From the NCBI RefSeq assembly GCF_048001765.1, contig NZ_CP181447.1:1736001-1800000 (forward strand): a stretch of 64,000 bases of DNA, written 5' to 3'. This document shows, one piece after another, positions 25,960 to 35,279 of this stretch (positions are counted from its first letter, which is position 1; every line of letters begins with the position of its first letter). Origin of the DNA: Bombiscardovia asteroides_K (GTDB taxonomy: Bacteria > Actinomycetota > Actinomycetes > Actinomycetales > Bifidobacteriaceae). Position numbers and translations under genes: made by a program. Under the pieces are notes generated by a model. It searched no databases and was not told the DNA's origin. It saw nothing but the letters and a program-made list of their open reading frames with translations.

Positions 25960-27110
25960 GCGGCGCTACGCAGACGTCCTAAGGCCAGCTCCAGCTGCTC
26001 GTCGGTGATGGTTGACGAGAATCGCAGACAGTGGCCATCCCCATAGAACTCCCCTGGACTGGCCAGAATACCCAGACGGGACAGGTCCGCCATATCGGCC
26101 CAACAGTCGCCCGAGCGGGCTTGCGCCCAGATATAAAGGCCTCCCTGAGGCATGACGGCATCGTATCCGTAAGATCTGAGAGCTTCAGCCAGGGCATGCA
26201 GACGACTGGCGTAGACGCCACGCTGGACCATCACAGCCTCACCGTCCTCCAGGGCGGCCCGCATTGCCCGCTGCACCGGACCTGGCACAATCAGTCCCAT
26301 CTGCTTGCGGTAGGCGGTCATGGCCTCCACCAGACGAGCATCGCCGGCCACCAGAGCTGCCCTGTATCCGGCCATGTTGGACTGCTTGCTCATCGAGTAC
26401 AGACAGAGTATCCCCCTGGCATCGCCGCCACAGACTTCAGATTCCAGGATGCAGGGCGAAGCGGGAATCTGCGCATCCTGCCCAGCCTGGGCGGTCCCCG
26501 ACCAATCCAGCAGGGCATAGCACTCGTCGCTCAGGACCGTGGCCCCTATAGAACGGGCCGCCCGTACGATCTTAGCCAACCCGACTCGGTCGATGATTCG
26601 ACCACTGGGGTTGCCCGGCGAATTGATCCATATTGCTCGAACGCCGGGCAGATTCACCCATGAATCCGTATCAACAGGATCGTCCACGGTCGTCACCTGG
26701 GCCCCGGCCAGCTGGGTTCCGATGGCATAGGTGGGATAGGATACCGTCGGCTGCACCACCCGGTCCCCCGGTCCCAGATGCAGGAGTGAGGCCATGAGCG
26801 CCACCGCCTCCTTGGACCCGACCGTGGGCACCAGATCCGCCCCCAGGGCATCCAGGTCGACTCCGCGACGATGTCGGAACCAGTCGGCCGCGGCCTGCCT
26901 CAGGGGGGCGTCACCGGCAGTTTTTGGATATCCCCGTGCCTGACCGTCATTCGCAGCCGCCGCCAAGGCCTCCTTGACCGACCTGGGCACGGGATCCACC
27001 GGCGAACCCACCGACAGATCCACCAGACCACCGGCGCATTGCTCTCCACGCCGCCGATAGGGGTCAATCCTTGACCAGTCGTAGGGGGATTCGAAAGAGT
27101 GGAAACCCAT
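25956..27110 (-). CDS. dapC: Succinyldiaminopimelate aminotransferase, DapC type
   Basis: Fold-type I PLP enzyme of 384 aa predicted to make N-succinyl-LL-diaminopimelate in lysine and peptidoglycan precursor synthesis. Motifs are DLSVGSPVDPVP (N-terminal substrate loop), NSPGNPSGR, SDECYALLDW, and the PLP-lysine segment YSMSKQSNMAGYR. The specific role rests on the fdxA-dapC pairing, conserved in actinobacteria; sequence alone gives only the aminotransferase class. A hairpin lies in the 70-nt gap from fdxA. Confidence 0.85.
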   Translation of the reverse strand: MGFHSFESPYDWSRIDPYRRRGEQCAGGLVDLSVGSPVDPVPRSVKEALAAAANDGQARGYPKTAGDAPLRQAAADWFRHRRGVDLDALGADLVPTVGSKEAVALMASLLHLGPGDRVVQPTVSYPTYAIGTQLAGAQVTTVDDPVDTDSWVNLPGVRAIWINSPGNPSGRIIDRVGLAKIVRAARSIGATVLSDECYALLDWSGTAQAGQDAQIPASPCILESEVCGGDARGILCLYSMSKQSNMAGYRAALVAGDARLVEAMTAYRKQMGLIVPGPVQRAMRAALEDGEAVMVQRGVYASRLHALAEALRSYGYDAVMPQGGLYIWAQARSGDCWADMADLSRLGILASPGEFYGDGHCLRFSSTITDEQLELALGRLRSAA

Positions 27111-27123
27111 GGCCCGCCTTTCT

Positions 27124-27164
27124 CTTATAAATAAGCCGCGGTGGGATGGCTCCCATCCGCGGCT
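27124..27164 (-). terminator. Hairpin between fdxA and dapC
   Basis: AGCCGCGG and CCGCGGCT arms (27134-27164) with further TGGGA/TCCCA pairing, followed by TATTTATAAG on the minus strand. Probably attenuates readthrough from fdxA into dapC. Confidence 0.7.
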
Positions 27165-27180
27165 CGTCAGCCTTTATCGA

Positions 27181-27498
27181 CTACTTGTTGGGTGGCAGGG
27201 CCGCCACACCCTCCGGATCGTGGTCGTAGGGGCCGACCGCAGCAGCGCCGCCGGCATCCCCCACCTCGGCGAAGAAATCAGTAGCCGCGTCCTTGTACCA
27301 GGTCCACTCCTCGGGCAGGTCGTCCTCGTAGAAGATGGCCTCAACCGGGCAGACCGGCTCGCAGGCGCCGCAGTCCACGCACTCGTTGGGGTTGATATAG
27401 AGCGAACGGACGCCCTCGTAGATGCAGTCCACCGGGCATTCGTCCACGCAGGCCTTGTCCTTGACGTCCACGCAGGGCTGAGCGATGACGTAGGTCAT
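27181..27498 (-). CDS. fdxA: Seven-iron ferredoxin FdxA
   Basis: 105 aa electron carrier. Cysteines at 9, 17, 21, 25, 40, 43, 46 and 50 (ECVDCGACEPVCP) fit a [3Fe-4S]/[4Fe-4S] ferredoxin of the mycobacterial FdxA type. A C-terminal extension of about 50 residues is acidic and Gly/Ala-rich. A near-perfect Shine-Dalgarno CAGGAGGTAACCC precedes ATG. May serve pyruvate or 2-oxoacid oxidoreductases; partner not seen here. Confidence 0.95.
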   Translation of the reverse strand: MTYVIAQPCVDVKDKACVDECPVDCIYEGVRSLYINPNECVDCGACEPVCPVEAIFYEDDLPEEWTWYKDAATDFFAEVGDAGGAAAVGPYDHDPEGVAALPPNK

Positions 27499-27555
27499 GG
27501 GTTACCTCCTGAGTATGCGAGTATTCACTCTACACTGCAGCGCCGACGCTCTAGG

Positions 27556-29079
27556 TCAGTCGAGACCGGCCTGGGTGGCCTTGGATATCTTCCCACTGAG
27601 CTGATGACGACCGAGCAGGGAATGCCGGTAGGAATAGCCGAAGTAGATGGCCAGTCCAGCAGCCAACCAGACCACGAACCGGATCCAGGTCAGCACGGTC
27701 AGGTTGAGCATGAGCCAGAGGCAGGCCAGGGCGATCAGAATGGGAACCCAGGGGTTGCCGGGCATCTTGAAGGACCGGGGCAGGTCGGGCCGGCGCTTGC
27801 GCATGATGGGCAGGGAGATGGCCACCAGCAGGAAGGCCGAGAGCGTGCCGATATTGACCATGTCGGACAAGACGTCTATGGGGAAGCAGGAGGCCACCAC
27901 AGCCACCACGATGCCGCCCAGGATCTGAATGCGGGCAGGCGTGCCATGACGGCCAGTGCGGGACAGGGCACGCGGAAGAAGCCCGTCGCGGCTCATGGCG
28001 AAGACAATACGGGTCAGCCCCAGTAGGAGCACCATGACCACGGTGGTCAGCCCCACCACGATGCCGAAGGAGATGATCTTGGCGGCCCAGGGAGCACCGA
28101 CCATCTCGAAGCCGGTGGCCAGGGAGGGGTTCTTGGCCTTGGCCAGATCCTTGTAGGAGACCATACCGGTGGTGACAATGGCGACCAGGATGTACAGGGT
28201 GATGACGATCAGCATGCCCAGGCCGATTCCGCGGGGAATGGTCTTGTGGGGTTCCTTGGCCTCCTCGGAGGTAGTGGCGACAATATCGAAGCCCACGAAT
28301 GCGAAGAAGACCAGGGCAGCGCCTGAGAGGATGCCAGGGACACCGTAGATGGTGGGCTGCATGCCAGAGACCCACTGCCAGAGCGGCTGACCCATGATTC
28401 CCGGAACGCTGGCACCCGGAACAGCCGAAGCCGGTTCGGACGGCGGGATGAAGGGCCGGTAGTTGTCCAACTTGACGTAGAAGAAGCCCACCACGATGAC
28501 GAAAACCACGATGCCGATCTTGAGGACGGTCAAGGCGCCGTCGAACCGGGCCGAGAGCTTGGTGCCCAGGACCAGAAGGACCGTGAAGAGGGTGACGACC
28601 GCCAGCGGGGCCAGGTCCACGTCCAGGCCGCCCACATGGAAGCTGGAGCTGAATGAGGTGCCCCCCATCAGATGGATGAAGTCGTTCAGGTAGACGCCCC
28701 AGTACTTGGAGATGACCGAGGCAGCCATGAGCATCTCCAGAATCAGGTCCCAGCCGATGATCCAGGCCACCAGTTCGCCCATGGTGTTGTAGGTGAAGGT
28801 GTAGGCCGAGCCCGAAACCGGAATCATGGAGGCGAACTCCGCGTAACACATGACGGCTGCCGCGCAGACGATGCCTGCGATGACGAAGGAGATGATGACG
28901 GCCGGCCCCGCATGGAAGGCCGCCGCCTGGGCCCCCACCGAGAAGATGCCGGCGCCCACGGCCACTGCGACGGCCATGATAGCCAGATCCCAGGTGGTCA
29001 GCGTCCGCTTGAGCGACCTGCCCTCCTCCCCGGTCTCTGCCAGGGTCTGCTCAACCGATTTCTTCCTGAATAATTCCAT
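27556..29079 (-). CDS. APC superfamily amino acid permease (cationic amino acid type)
   Basis: 507-aa membrane protein with about 12 hydrophobic helices. The first helix carries the APC motif AVAVGAGIFSVG (about residues 38-49), and after it EFASMIPVSGSAYTFTYNTM; later VGFDIVATTSEEAKEPHKTI is typical of YfnA/CAT transporters. Predicted proton-coupled amino acid uptake, substrate not determinable. GGGAG lies 4 nt before the ATG. Single transcription unit between fdxA and the hexuronate island. Confidence 0.88.
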   Translation of the reverse strand: MELFRKKSVEQTLAETGEEGRSLKRTLTTWDLAIMAVAVAVGAGIFSVGAQAAAFHAGPAVIISFVIAGIVCAAAVMCYAEFASMIPVSGSAYTFTYNTMGELVAWIIGWDLILEMLMAASVISKYWGVYLNDFIHLMGGTSFSSSFHVGGLDVDLAPLAVVTLFTVLLVLGTKLSARFDGALTVLKIGIVVFVIVVGFFYVKLDNYRPFIPPSEPASAVPGASVPGIMGQPLWQWVSGMQPTIYGVPGILSGAALVFFAFVGFDIVATTSEEAKEPHKTIPRGIGLGMLIVITLYILVAIVTTGMVSYKDLAKAKNPSLATGFEMVGAPWAAKIISFGIVVGLTTVVMVLLLGLTRIVFAMSRDGLLPRALSRTGRHGTPARIQILGGIVVAVVASCFPIDVLSDMVNIGTLSAFLLVAISLPIMRKRRPDLPRSFKMPGNPWVPILIALACLWLMLNLTVLTWIRFVVWLAAGLAIYFGYSYRHSLLGRHQLSGKISKATQAGLD

Positions 29080-29239
29080 CCTGCTCCCAATCGTGACTTA
29101 TTGTGCCGTAAGCTCCTCCGGCCCATCACTATAGGAGATGGGAATGCACAAGTCCGGACTTTGCTCATTTCGGGATATTACCCGTTGGCAAGTCTTCCGG
29201 AATCGGCAACTCGATCAAGGCACAAGTATCCGCCAATAT

Positions 29240-29275
29240 ACAACAAGGCACCCCAGCCGTTTCGGCCAGGGTGCC
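29240..29275 (-). terminator. Terminator after uxaA
   Basis: Stem GGCACCC/GGGTGCC (29269-29275 with 29247-29253), extended inward by GGCC/GGCT around GAAAC, followed by TTGTTGT. Confidence 0.75.
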
Positions 29276-29295
29276 CACTTGGTGAAACCCGTACT

Positions 29296-30912
29296 CTATT
29301 CAGTCGGGCCATCCTTGAATATGGCAATGTCCTGCATGCCGTTACGCTCATTGCAGGTCTGCTCACCGTTGACCACTGCAAGGACTTTCTTACGAAAATC
29401 GTTGAAAACCTGATCTCCAGGCTCATCCAGAAGACGACCGGCATCGAAGTCAATCCAACGATGCTTCTTGGTGGCCAGAGGTGTATTGGTGGCTACTTTC
29501 ATTGTAGGCACGAAAGTTCCGAAGGGAGTGCCCCGGCCTGTAGTGAAGAGGACTACTTGTGCTCCGGCCGCGGCCATTCCCGTACTGGAGACAAGGTCGT
29601 TGCCTGGCGTCTGCAGCAGAGAGAGCCCAGGTCTAGAGATATGGTCGCCATAGTTGAGCACATCCTCGACCTCGCAACGACCGCCTTTGCGAATGCAGCC
29701 CAAGGATTTATCCTCCAGAGTCGTGATTCCGCCCTCCTTGTTGCCTGGAGACGGATTGTCGGATATAACTTCGCCGTATTTGCGGAAGAATCCCTTGAAA
29801 TTGTTGATAAGGTCGACGATATCATGGAAGACCCGCTCGTCGCGTGCCTGGCTCATCAGGACCTGCTCGGCCCCGAACATTTCAGGGACCTCGGCCAGAA
29901 CCACGGAACCGCCTTGGGTAACCACCCATTCAGCGAACCGACCGACCAGCGGGTTGGCCGTGATGCCTGACATTCCATCGGACCCGCCGCACTTGACACT
30001 GACCTTGAGTTCGGACATGGGCACCTCTTCACGGTGATCACCTTTGGCCGCCTCGTTAATCTGGTCCAGGAGGGCATCGGCCTCATCCAGCTCGTCCTCC
30101 ACCTCCTGGCATATGATCCAACGAACCCGGTTCGTGTCATACTCGCCCAGGGTGCTCAGCATGTCCTCCATCTGATTGTTTTCACACCCCAGACCAACGA
30201 GGAGCACACCCCCGGCATTGGGGTGGGTGGCAATGTCCTGAAGACAACGCCTGGTGTAGACCAGATCGCCGCCGAGTTGGGAGCATCCATAAGGATGACG
30301 CGCCACGATCACCGAGTCAAAAGACCCGTTGCCGGGATGGCGGGCTGAAAAAGATCGTGCCATGGCGTTGCACAGACTATTGATGCAGCCTACGGTTGGG
30401 ACGATATAGAGGTCGTTGCGGATGCCCACCTTGCCTGTCGCGCGCCGATATCCTTGGAAAGTCCCGGTCGGACTGCCCGGCTTGACCGTGTCGGTAACCG
30501 GCTGATAACGATAGTTCAGATCGGCGCCCAGGTTGGTGGCCACATTGTGCGTGTGGACCCATTGTCCTGTAGTGATAGCCTCCTTGGCATGGCCGATGGC
30601 ATAGCCATACTTGATGACGTCCTCACCCTTGGCAATGTCCTGGAGCGCGAGTTTGTGTCCGCGAGGAATTTGGTCAAGCACCGTCACCTCGCCACGACCC
30701 TCTACCACGACCCTTTCGCCGGGCTCCAGATTTCTGGCAGCGACGGCCACCATATCCGTAGGATTAAGCAGAATCGTATCCTGACCGGTCCGCGCCGGTA
30801 TATCATTGATGTAGTCATGTTTCAAACCAGCGGCTTTGCCGTCACCACAGGTGGAGACGAATCCTGTGGAGCCGCCCTCTGGAATCATGCAATGCTTCTT
30901 TGCGTCACTCAT
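29296..30912 (-). CDS. uxaA: Altronate dehydratase
   Basis: Dehydrates D-altronate to 2-keto-3-deoxygluconate (KDG) in galacturonate catabolism. 538 aa with an N-terminal SAF-like domain (about residues 10-95) and a C-terminal UxaA domain containing GYRRATGKVGIRN, the Cys/His-rich HPYGCSQLG, LVGLGCENNQ, SVKCGGSDGMSGITANP and PEMFGAEQVL. Last gene of the minus-strand hexuronate series, behind its own gap with a terminator at 30973-31015, so it probably has its own promoter. No good Shine-Dalgarno precedes the ATG at 30912. Altronate fits better than galactarate because uxaB and uxaC are neighbours. Confidence 0.92.
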   Translation of the reverse strand: MSDAKKHCMIPEGGSTGFVSTCGDGKAAGLKHDYINDIPARTGQDTILLNPTDMVAVAARNLEPGERVVVEGRGEVTVLDQIPRGHKLALQDIAKGEDVIKYGYAIGHAKEAITTGQWVHTHNVATNLGADLNYRYQPVTDTVKPGSPTGTFQGYRRATGKVGIRNDLYIVPTVGCINSLCNAMARSFSARHPGNGSFDSVIVARHPYGCSQLGGDLVYTRRCLQDIATHPNAGGVLLVGLGCENNQMEDMLSTLGEYDTNRVRWIICQEVEDELDEADALLDQINEAAKGDHREEVPMSELKVSVKCGGSDGMSGITANPLVGRFAEWVVTQGGSVVLAEVPEMFGAEQVLMSQARDERVFHDIVDLINNFKGFFRKYGEVISDNPSPGNKEGGITTLEDKSLGCIRKGGRCEVEDVLNYGDHISRPGLSLLQTPGNDLVSSTGMAAAGAQVVLFTTGRGTPFGTFVPTMKVATNTPLATKKHRWIDFDAGRLLDEPGDQVFNDFRKKVLAVVNGEQTCNERNGMQDIAIFKDGPTE

Positions 30913-30972
30913 ATTGTCAAGCTAACAAGCCCTCTATGATACCAGTCACTTTGTTGCCAGCCTTTGCACAGG

Positions 30973-31015
30973 AAAAGGCCCCGGACCCCCTCCTCTAAGG
31001 CTGGGTCCGCGGGCC
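30973..31015 (-). terminator. Terminator upstream of uxaA
   Basis: GGCCC and CGGACCC arms pair with GGGTCCG and GGGCC across a 13-nt loop, followed by TTTTCC on the minus strand. Ends transcription coming from uxaC or the remnant. Confidence 0.8.
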
Positions 31016-31023
31016 ATATTTGA

Positions 31024-31330
31024 CTAGCGTTCCGACTTGAGATGCCGGTTAATCCCAATGAGAGCCGCCTGCCCCATGAGGATTCCCGCAAGAGAAGCCA
31101 GAAGGCACCGTCCTCATGCATAGTAAGCAGACCATGCTGAGGCTTATCCTTGACCTTGAAGGAGAGCTTGGCCCCACCCTCGCTCTGTGTTTATAAGGCA
31201 CAGAGTCACGTTCGGCGTAACGCCTTGCTCAGTGGAACCCTGACCATCCACAGTAATCGGCGTGGCCGGTGAGGACGTAGGCGAGACAAAGTCAGGAAAG
31301 GCCGTAGATCCGAGAGCCATTTTGCCCAAG
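31024..31330 (-). pseudogene. Decayed remnant, possibly of a cell-surface anchored protein
   Basis: Fragments in different minus frames look protein-like but cannot be joined: FPDFVSPTSSPATPITVDGQ then TEQGVTPNVTL (about 31200-31310), KLSFKVKDKPQHGLLTM (about 31120-31170), and a final segment LLASLAGILMGQAALIGI followed by NRHLKSER and TAG at 31024-31026. The last piece resembles the membrane helix plus basic tail of sortase-anchored proteins; no LPxTG is seen. At least two frame breaks are needed. Coding history is inferred only. Confidence 0.3.
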
Positions 31331-31406
31331 ACCCTTGTTACCCCCGAATCGAACTGTCCACCGCCAAACCGTATAGCGCAAGTCTACCCTGCCGACTACT
31401 CGGGCC

Positions 31407-32870
31407 TTAGTCCTCAAAGAGGGCCAGAGCGTTCTCATAGGAGACCGCACGCACCAGAGGAGCCAGATACTCCTTGTCATCAGGTATGATACCTTGGGCG
31501 GCCCAGTCGCCCAAGAGCCCGCAGAGCACCCTGCGGAAGAGTTCATGCCTGGGGAAGGACAGGAAGCTGCGAGAGTCCGTGGTCATTCCTACCGCATTGC
31601 CCAGGAGTGAGGTTTCAGCCAGAACTTCGAGCTGCCGACGCATCCCGGTGACGGTGTCGTTGAACCACCAGGCATTGCCCAACTGAAGCTGGCCCCTGTC
31701 ATCGCCTCCAAAGCAGCCTAAATCAGTGGCTATGGCCATGTAGTCGTTGGGATTGAGGGAATAGACGATGGTTCTGGGCAAAATGTTCGAACTCTGCGCC
31801 TGGTCAAGAAGGGCGGCAAGGGGGGCGGCAACCGAGTTGTCAGCCATGGAATCGTAACCCGTGTCGGCTCCAAGCTTCTGGAAAGCCGTCGAGTTGTTGT
31901 TGCGACTGGCCTGAAGGTGCAGCTGCATGGTCCAGCCCTTATCCTTGTAGATTCGCATCAGTTCAAGAAGGATGGCCGCACGATATTGGGCCTGTTCCTG
32001 CCTGTCCAGGCCTAGTCCGGCCTTGGCCTTGCTGAAAATGGCATCCAGGTTCTCAGCAGTCGCCGGAGCGAACTCAACCACATCGACAGCATGGTCGGAG
32101 AGTCTGGAACCATGCCGGTGGAAGTAATCCACCCGATCACGCAGAGCGTCGACAAGCCCGCTGAAGTCATTGATCGGCTTGCCACAGACCGACTCCATTG
32201 TGCCAATCCAATCGCCATACCCTTCGGCGGTCGGATTCAGGGCCGCATCAGGACGGAAGGCGGGAACCATCCTAAAGGGCTCCCCCTCCTTGGCGAATCG
32301 ATCGTGGTACTCCAGATTATCCTCAGGGGAATCCGTGGTGCAGACAATCTTGACATTCATGCGACGCAGAAGTGCTCTTCGCGAGAAGTCCGGGGTGGCC
32401 AGCTCTTCATTCGTCTGGTCAAAGATGGATTTTGCGGTCTTGGTGGTCAGAGGTTCGGAGATGCCGAAGTACCGCTGCAGCTCCATGTGCGTCCACAGAT
32501 AGACCGGGCTGCCCACAGCCTGTTCCATGGTCTGTGCATAAGCCATAAATTTGTCCCTGGGGTCACCGTCCCCGGTGATCAGCCGTTCCGGAACGCCATT
32601 GGCCCTCTCCAACCGCCATTTATAATGGTCTCCATAATTGTGGCCATCCGTCAGCCAAGCATCGACAATATTATCGAAGTTGGGATCCTCATAGATCTCC
32701 TTGGCGTGCAGATGGCAATGATAATCCACCAGAGGAAGATTCTCAGCTACGTCATGGAACAACTCCCGAGACAACTGCGTCCCGAGAAGAAAATCGTCAT
32801 CCAGGAAAGCCACTACAAACTCCTTAGTCGAAAACAGCAAGTTCGGCATTCGAATTTCCGCGATGCTCAA
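31407..32870 (-). CDS. uxaC: Glucuronate/galacturonate isomerase
   Basis: Interconverts D-glucuronate/D-fructuronate and D-galacturonate/D-tagaturonate, the first step for both hexuronates. 487 aa, close to the usual 470, with an amidohydrolase-like TIM barrel: NLPLVDYHCHLHAKEI carries the metal-binding HxH, CTTDSPEDNLEYH the substrate/metal region, and GMTTDSRSFLSFPRHE the conserved C-terminal block. The track start is TTG with AGGAGG only 3 nt away; ATG at 32847-32849 is an alternative. Lies 132 nt after the lacI pair on the same strand. Confidence 0.93.
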   Translation of the reverse strand: MSIAEIRMPNLLFSTKEFVVAFLDDDFLLGTQLSRELFHDVAENLPLVDYHCHLHAKEIYEDPNFDNIVDAWLTDGHNYGDHYKWRLERANGVPERLITGDGDPRDKFMAYAQTMEQAVGSPVYLWTHMELQRYFGISEPLTTKTAKSIFDQTNEELATPDFSRRALLRRMNVKIVCTTDSPEDNLEYHDRFAKEGEPFRMVPAFRPDAALNPTAEGYGDWIGTMESVCGKPINDFSGLVDALRDRVDYFHRHGSRLSDHAVDVVEFAPATAENLDAIFSKAKAGLGLDRQEQAQYRAAILLELMRIYKDKGWTMQLHLQASRNNNSTAFQKLGADTGYDSMADNSVAAPLAALLDQAQSSNILPRTIVYSLNPNDYMAIATDLGCFGGDDRGQLQLGNAWWFNDTVTGMRRQLEVLAETSLLGNAVGMTTDSRSFLSFPRHELFRRVLCGLLGDWAAQGIIPDDKEYLAPLVRAVSYENALALFED

Positions 32871-33002
32871 AATCCTCCTGTACAGACCAACGGACAGGCG
32901 AAACAGTCACACGATCGGAACTCACATATGCTATTGGTCAGCCTATGCACGCCTGAAAAGGGACGGTCTTGATGTTGCCATGATTTGCCGGAACCTTACC
33001 TG

Positions 33003-34013
33003 TCAGGAATCCGACGTAGCCTTACCCGTGCTTTCCCTGACGATCAGGTGGGAGGGAATCGTGATGCTCTGCGCCGGATTAGTTCGGCCATTCAGCCGAT
33101 CCAGAAGGATGCCGGCTGCTGTCTTTCCCAGTTTCGGCGGGGTGTTACCCACGCTGGACAATGGCGGATCACTTACCTGTGCCATAGTGTCGTTGTCGAA
33201 TCCAATGATCACATAGTCGTCCGGACAGCGAATACCCTGACGACGCATAGCAGCCATGAAGCCCAAGGCCATCAGGTCATTGTGAGCAATGACGGCGCCC
33301 GTAGGATCATTCAGATACTGCTTCGCCAAGGCATACCCACCGACGAAAGTTGGAAGACCCGGCCAAATTCGTCTAACAGTCACTCCGCGCTTACGGAACT
33401 CTTCGTAAGTGTGATTCCACCTGACTCCCACCGACCATGACGCAGAAGGGCCATCGAGATAGGTCACTCGTGAAAAACCCATGGAAACCAACAGTTCAGC
33501 GGCCTGGCGGATACCAGTGCCAATATCGATGACCACACTGGGCACCCCACGCACAGTCCGGTTGACCACGACGATGGGCCTGGTCTGAGCGCACTTGCGG
33601 ATCATGGCATCAGGCATTCTCGATGAGGTCAGAATTACCCCGTCCACATAGGCGGCGATCTTGTTGAAGGCCGCCCGCTCCCTACTGGCACTTTCCTCTG
33701 ATTCCGCGACGATAAGGGCAAATCCAGCCAGATTGAACTCGTGTTGTACGGAACGGATGATGTCGGAGAAGAACTGATTGGTGATGTCCGGAACGATAAT
33801 GGCGATCATGCCCTGCAGCGTCCTGGACGGAACCGTATCGACCGGCTCCGTATAGTACCCCAGTGCGTCGGCTGCGGCGAATATCCGCTTGGACGTGGCC
33901 GCACTGACCCTATCAGGCCGAGCGAATGCTCTTGATACCGTGGAGGGGGAGACGTCGGCCATGTCAGCCACCTCTCTGATTGTCACACGCCTGGAACGGT
34001 CATGACCGCTCAT
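33003..34013 (-). CDS. LacI family transcriptional regulator (second of pair)
   Basis: 336 aa. N-terminal helix-turn-helix TIREVADMADVSPSTVSRAF (about residues 11-30), hinge helix, then a periplasmic-binding-protein-like effector domain (DPTGAVIAHNDLMALGF, IIGFDNDTMAQVSDPPLSSV). Shares blocks such as SRMPDAMIRKCAQ with the upstream paralogue. Its ATG overlaps the paralogue's stop by 4 nt (ATGA), implying coupled translation. Probably represses hexuronate genes with a hexuronate or KDG-type inducer; ligand and operators are inferred from context only. Confidence 0.9.
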   Translation of the reverse strand: MSGHDRSRRVTIREVADMADVSPSTVSRAFARPDRVSAATSKRIFAAADALGYYTEPVDTVPSRTLQGMIAIIVPDITNQFFSDIIRSVQHEFNLAGFALIVAESEESASRERAAFNKIAAYVDGVILTSSRMPDAMIRKCAQTRPIVVVNRTVRGVPSVVIDIGTGIRQAAELLVSMGFSRVTYLDGPSASWSVGVRWNHTYEEFRKRGVTVRRIWPGLPTFVGGYALAKQYLNDPTGAVIAHNDLMALGFMAAMRRQGIRCPDDYVIIGFDNDTMAQVSDPPLSSVGNTPPKLGKTAAGILLDRLNGRTNPAQSITIPSHLIVRESTGKATSDS

Positions 34014-35077
34014 GGCCGAGATTCCTTCTCTGCCTCGTTTCGGCCCAAAGGCTTGCTCGACCTGGCACCCGTGCTCTGTCTGATGACCAGACGGGCTGGA
34101 ACCGTCGGGGCTACAGACAGGTCGGTTCCGGAAAGACGCCGCATAAGGAGGTCGGCAGCCCCCCGCCCAAGGACTGAAAGGGACATATGAATGGTGGTCA
34201 GAGGCGGACTGCTCACCATGGACATGGTGTCGTTGTCAAACCCGATGACGGAGATATCACGAGGGCACTCGCAACCAAGCCGTCTGAGGGCTACGATCAG
34301 GCCGATTGCCATCAGATCATTATGGGCGATGACCGCACCTGTGGGGTCGTCCATATACTTCTCTGCGAAGGAATAGCCTCCGTAAAAGGTAGGAGCGCAA
34401 GGCAGCGAACGCTTGACGCTCATCCCCTTGGCGTCGCATTCATTGAAGATATGCCGCCACCGGATACCTCCTGACCATGAGGCTGCCGGACCATCCAAAT
34501 AGGTGAGACTCCGATAGCCCAATGAGTACAGGTAGTCGACCGCTTGGCAGGCCCCCTTGGCCACGTCGATGCTAATGCTGGATACACCCCTGACGTCACG
34601 GTTGACGCTGACCAGGGGACGCAGCTGGGCGCACTTGCGGATCATGGCATCGGGCATCCTTGGGGAGACCAGGATGATTCCCGAGACCACGGGGGCGACC
34701 GTATCGACGATTGTTCGCTCCCTGGTGATGGACTCCCGGGTATCAAGAATCAGGGTTTCAAAGCGGAAGCGCTCACACTCGTCCTGGATGCTGCGAATGA
34801 CGCCGGTGAAAAACTGATTGCCCAAGTCGGGCACAATGACCGCAACCAGCCCCCTGCCCTGCGAACCTGACCGACTGTCGACGATATCGCTGTGATAGCC
34901 CAGTGCATCAGCGACCTTCTGAACCATTCGAGCCGTCGAAATACTGACCCGATCCGGGCGCGAGAAGGTACGCGAGACCGTTGAAGGTGACACTCCAGCC
35001 TGGCGAGCCACATCATATATGGTGATACGGCGGTTGTCCGTGGAGGAATCACTACCCGAATCTGCTTCGGTCTTCAT
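34010..35077 (-). CDS. LacI family transcriptional regulator (first of pair)
   Basis: 355 aa. Helix-turn-helix TIYDVARQAGVSPSTVSRTF follows a Ser/Asp-rich 18-residue lead; the effector domain has VIVPDLGNQFFTGVIRSIQD, DPTGAVIAHNDLMAIGL and VIGFDNDTMSMVSSPPLTTI. Divergent from uxuB across 243 nt, so it is placed to control both directions. Likely arose with the 33003-34013 gene by tandem duplication; heterodimer formation is possible but untested. Confidence 0.9.
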   Translation of the reverse strand: MKTEADSGSDSSTDNRRITIYDVARQAGVSPSTVSRTFSRPDRVSISTARMVQKVADALGYHSDIVDSRSGSQGRGLVAVIVPDLGNQFFTGVIRSIQDECERFRFETLILDTRESITRERTIVDTVAPVVSGIILVSPRMPDAMIRKCAQLRPLVSVNRDVRGVSSISIDVAKGACQAVDYLYSLGYRSLTYLDGPAASWSGGIRWRHIFNECDAKGMSVKRSLPCAPTFYGGYSFAEKYMDDPTGAVIAHNDLMAIGLIVALRRLGCECPRDISVIGFDNDTMSMVSSPPLTTIHMSLSVLGRGAADLLMRRLSGTDLSVAPTVPARLVIRQSTGARSSKPLGRNEAEKESRP

Positions 35078-35265
35078 CTATATGTATCAGCCTTCCTTCG
35101 TATGCCCCATATCGCATGAAATGCACGCCAACAGCGCCGAGCACTCCTAACATCCAAGTATAAGTGACTCCCCGGTCCCACAGCAGCCGACAGCAGTTTG
35201 ATGAGAAACAAATTGCAACTCCGAAAGCATACGGGCACTGACTTGGTAGGTTCGGAAGCAGGATG

Positions 35266-35279
35266 GGCAAGCGTTTACG
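35266..35279 (+). promoter_or_regulatory. LacI/CcpA-like operator candidate before uxuB
   Basis: GGCAAGCGTTTACG contains the LacI-family core AANCGNTT and fits the cre pattern TGNAANCGNTTNCA at all but the two outermost bases. It lies 42 nt before the uxuB ATG in the lacI-uxuB divergent region. Confidence 0.35.

Larger units (their letters stand above)
30913..31406. other. 494-nt gap between uxaA and uxaC
   Basis: Holds a decayed coding remnant (31024-31330) and a strong terminator (30973-31015) on the minus strand. The last 60 nt before uxaA must contain its promoter; TATCAT is a possible -10 but no -35 is convincing. No intact gene is seen. Confidence 0.6.

Noticed and set aside
27551..28849. 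A 432-aa minus-strand frame inside the permease
   Set aside because: Shifted frame of the APC permease, rich in His, Arg and Gly, with no membrane pattern; the 27556-29079 frame gives proper transport motifs.
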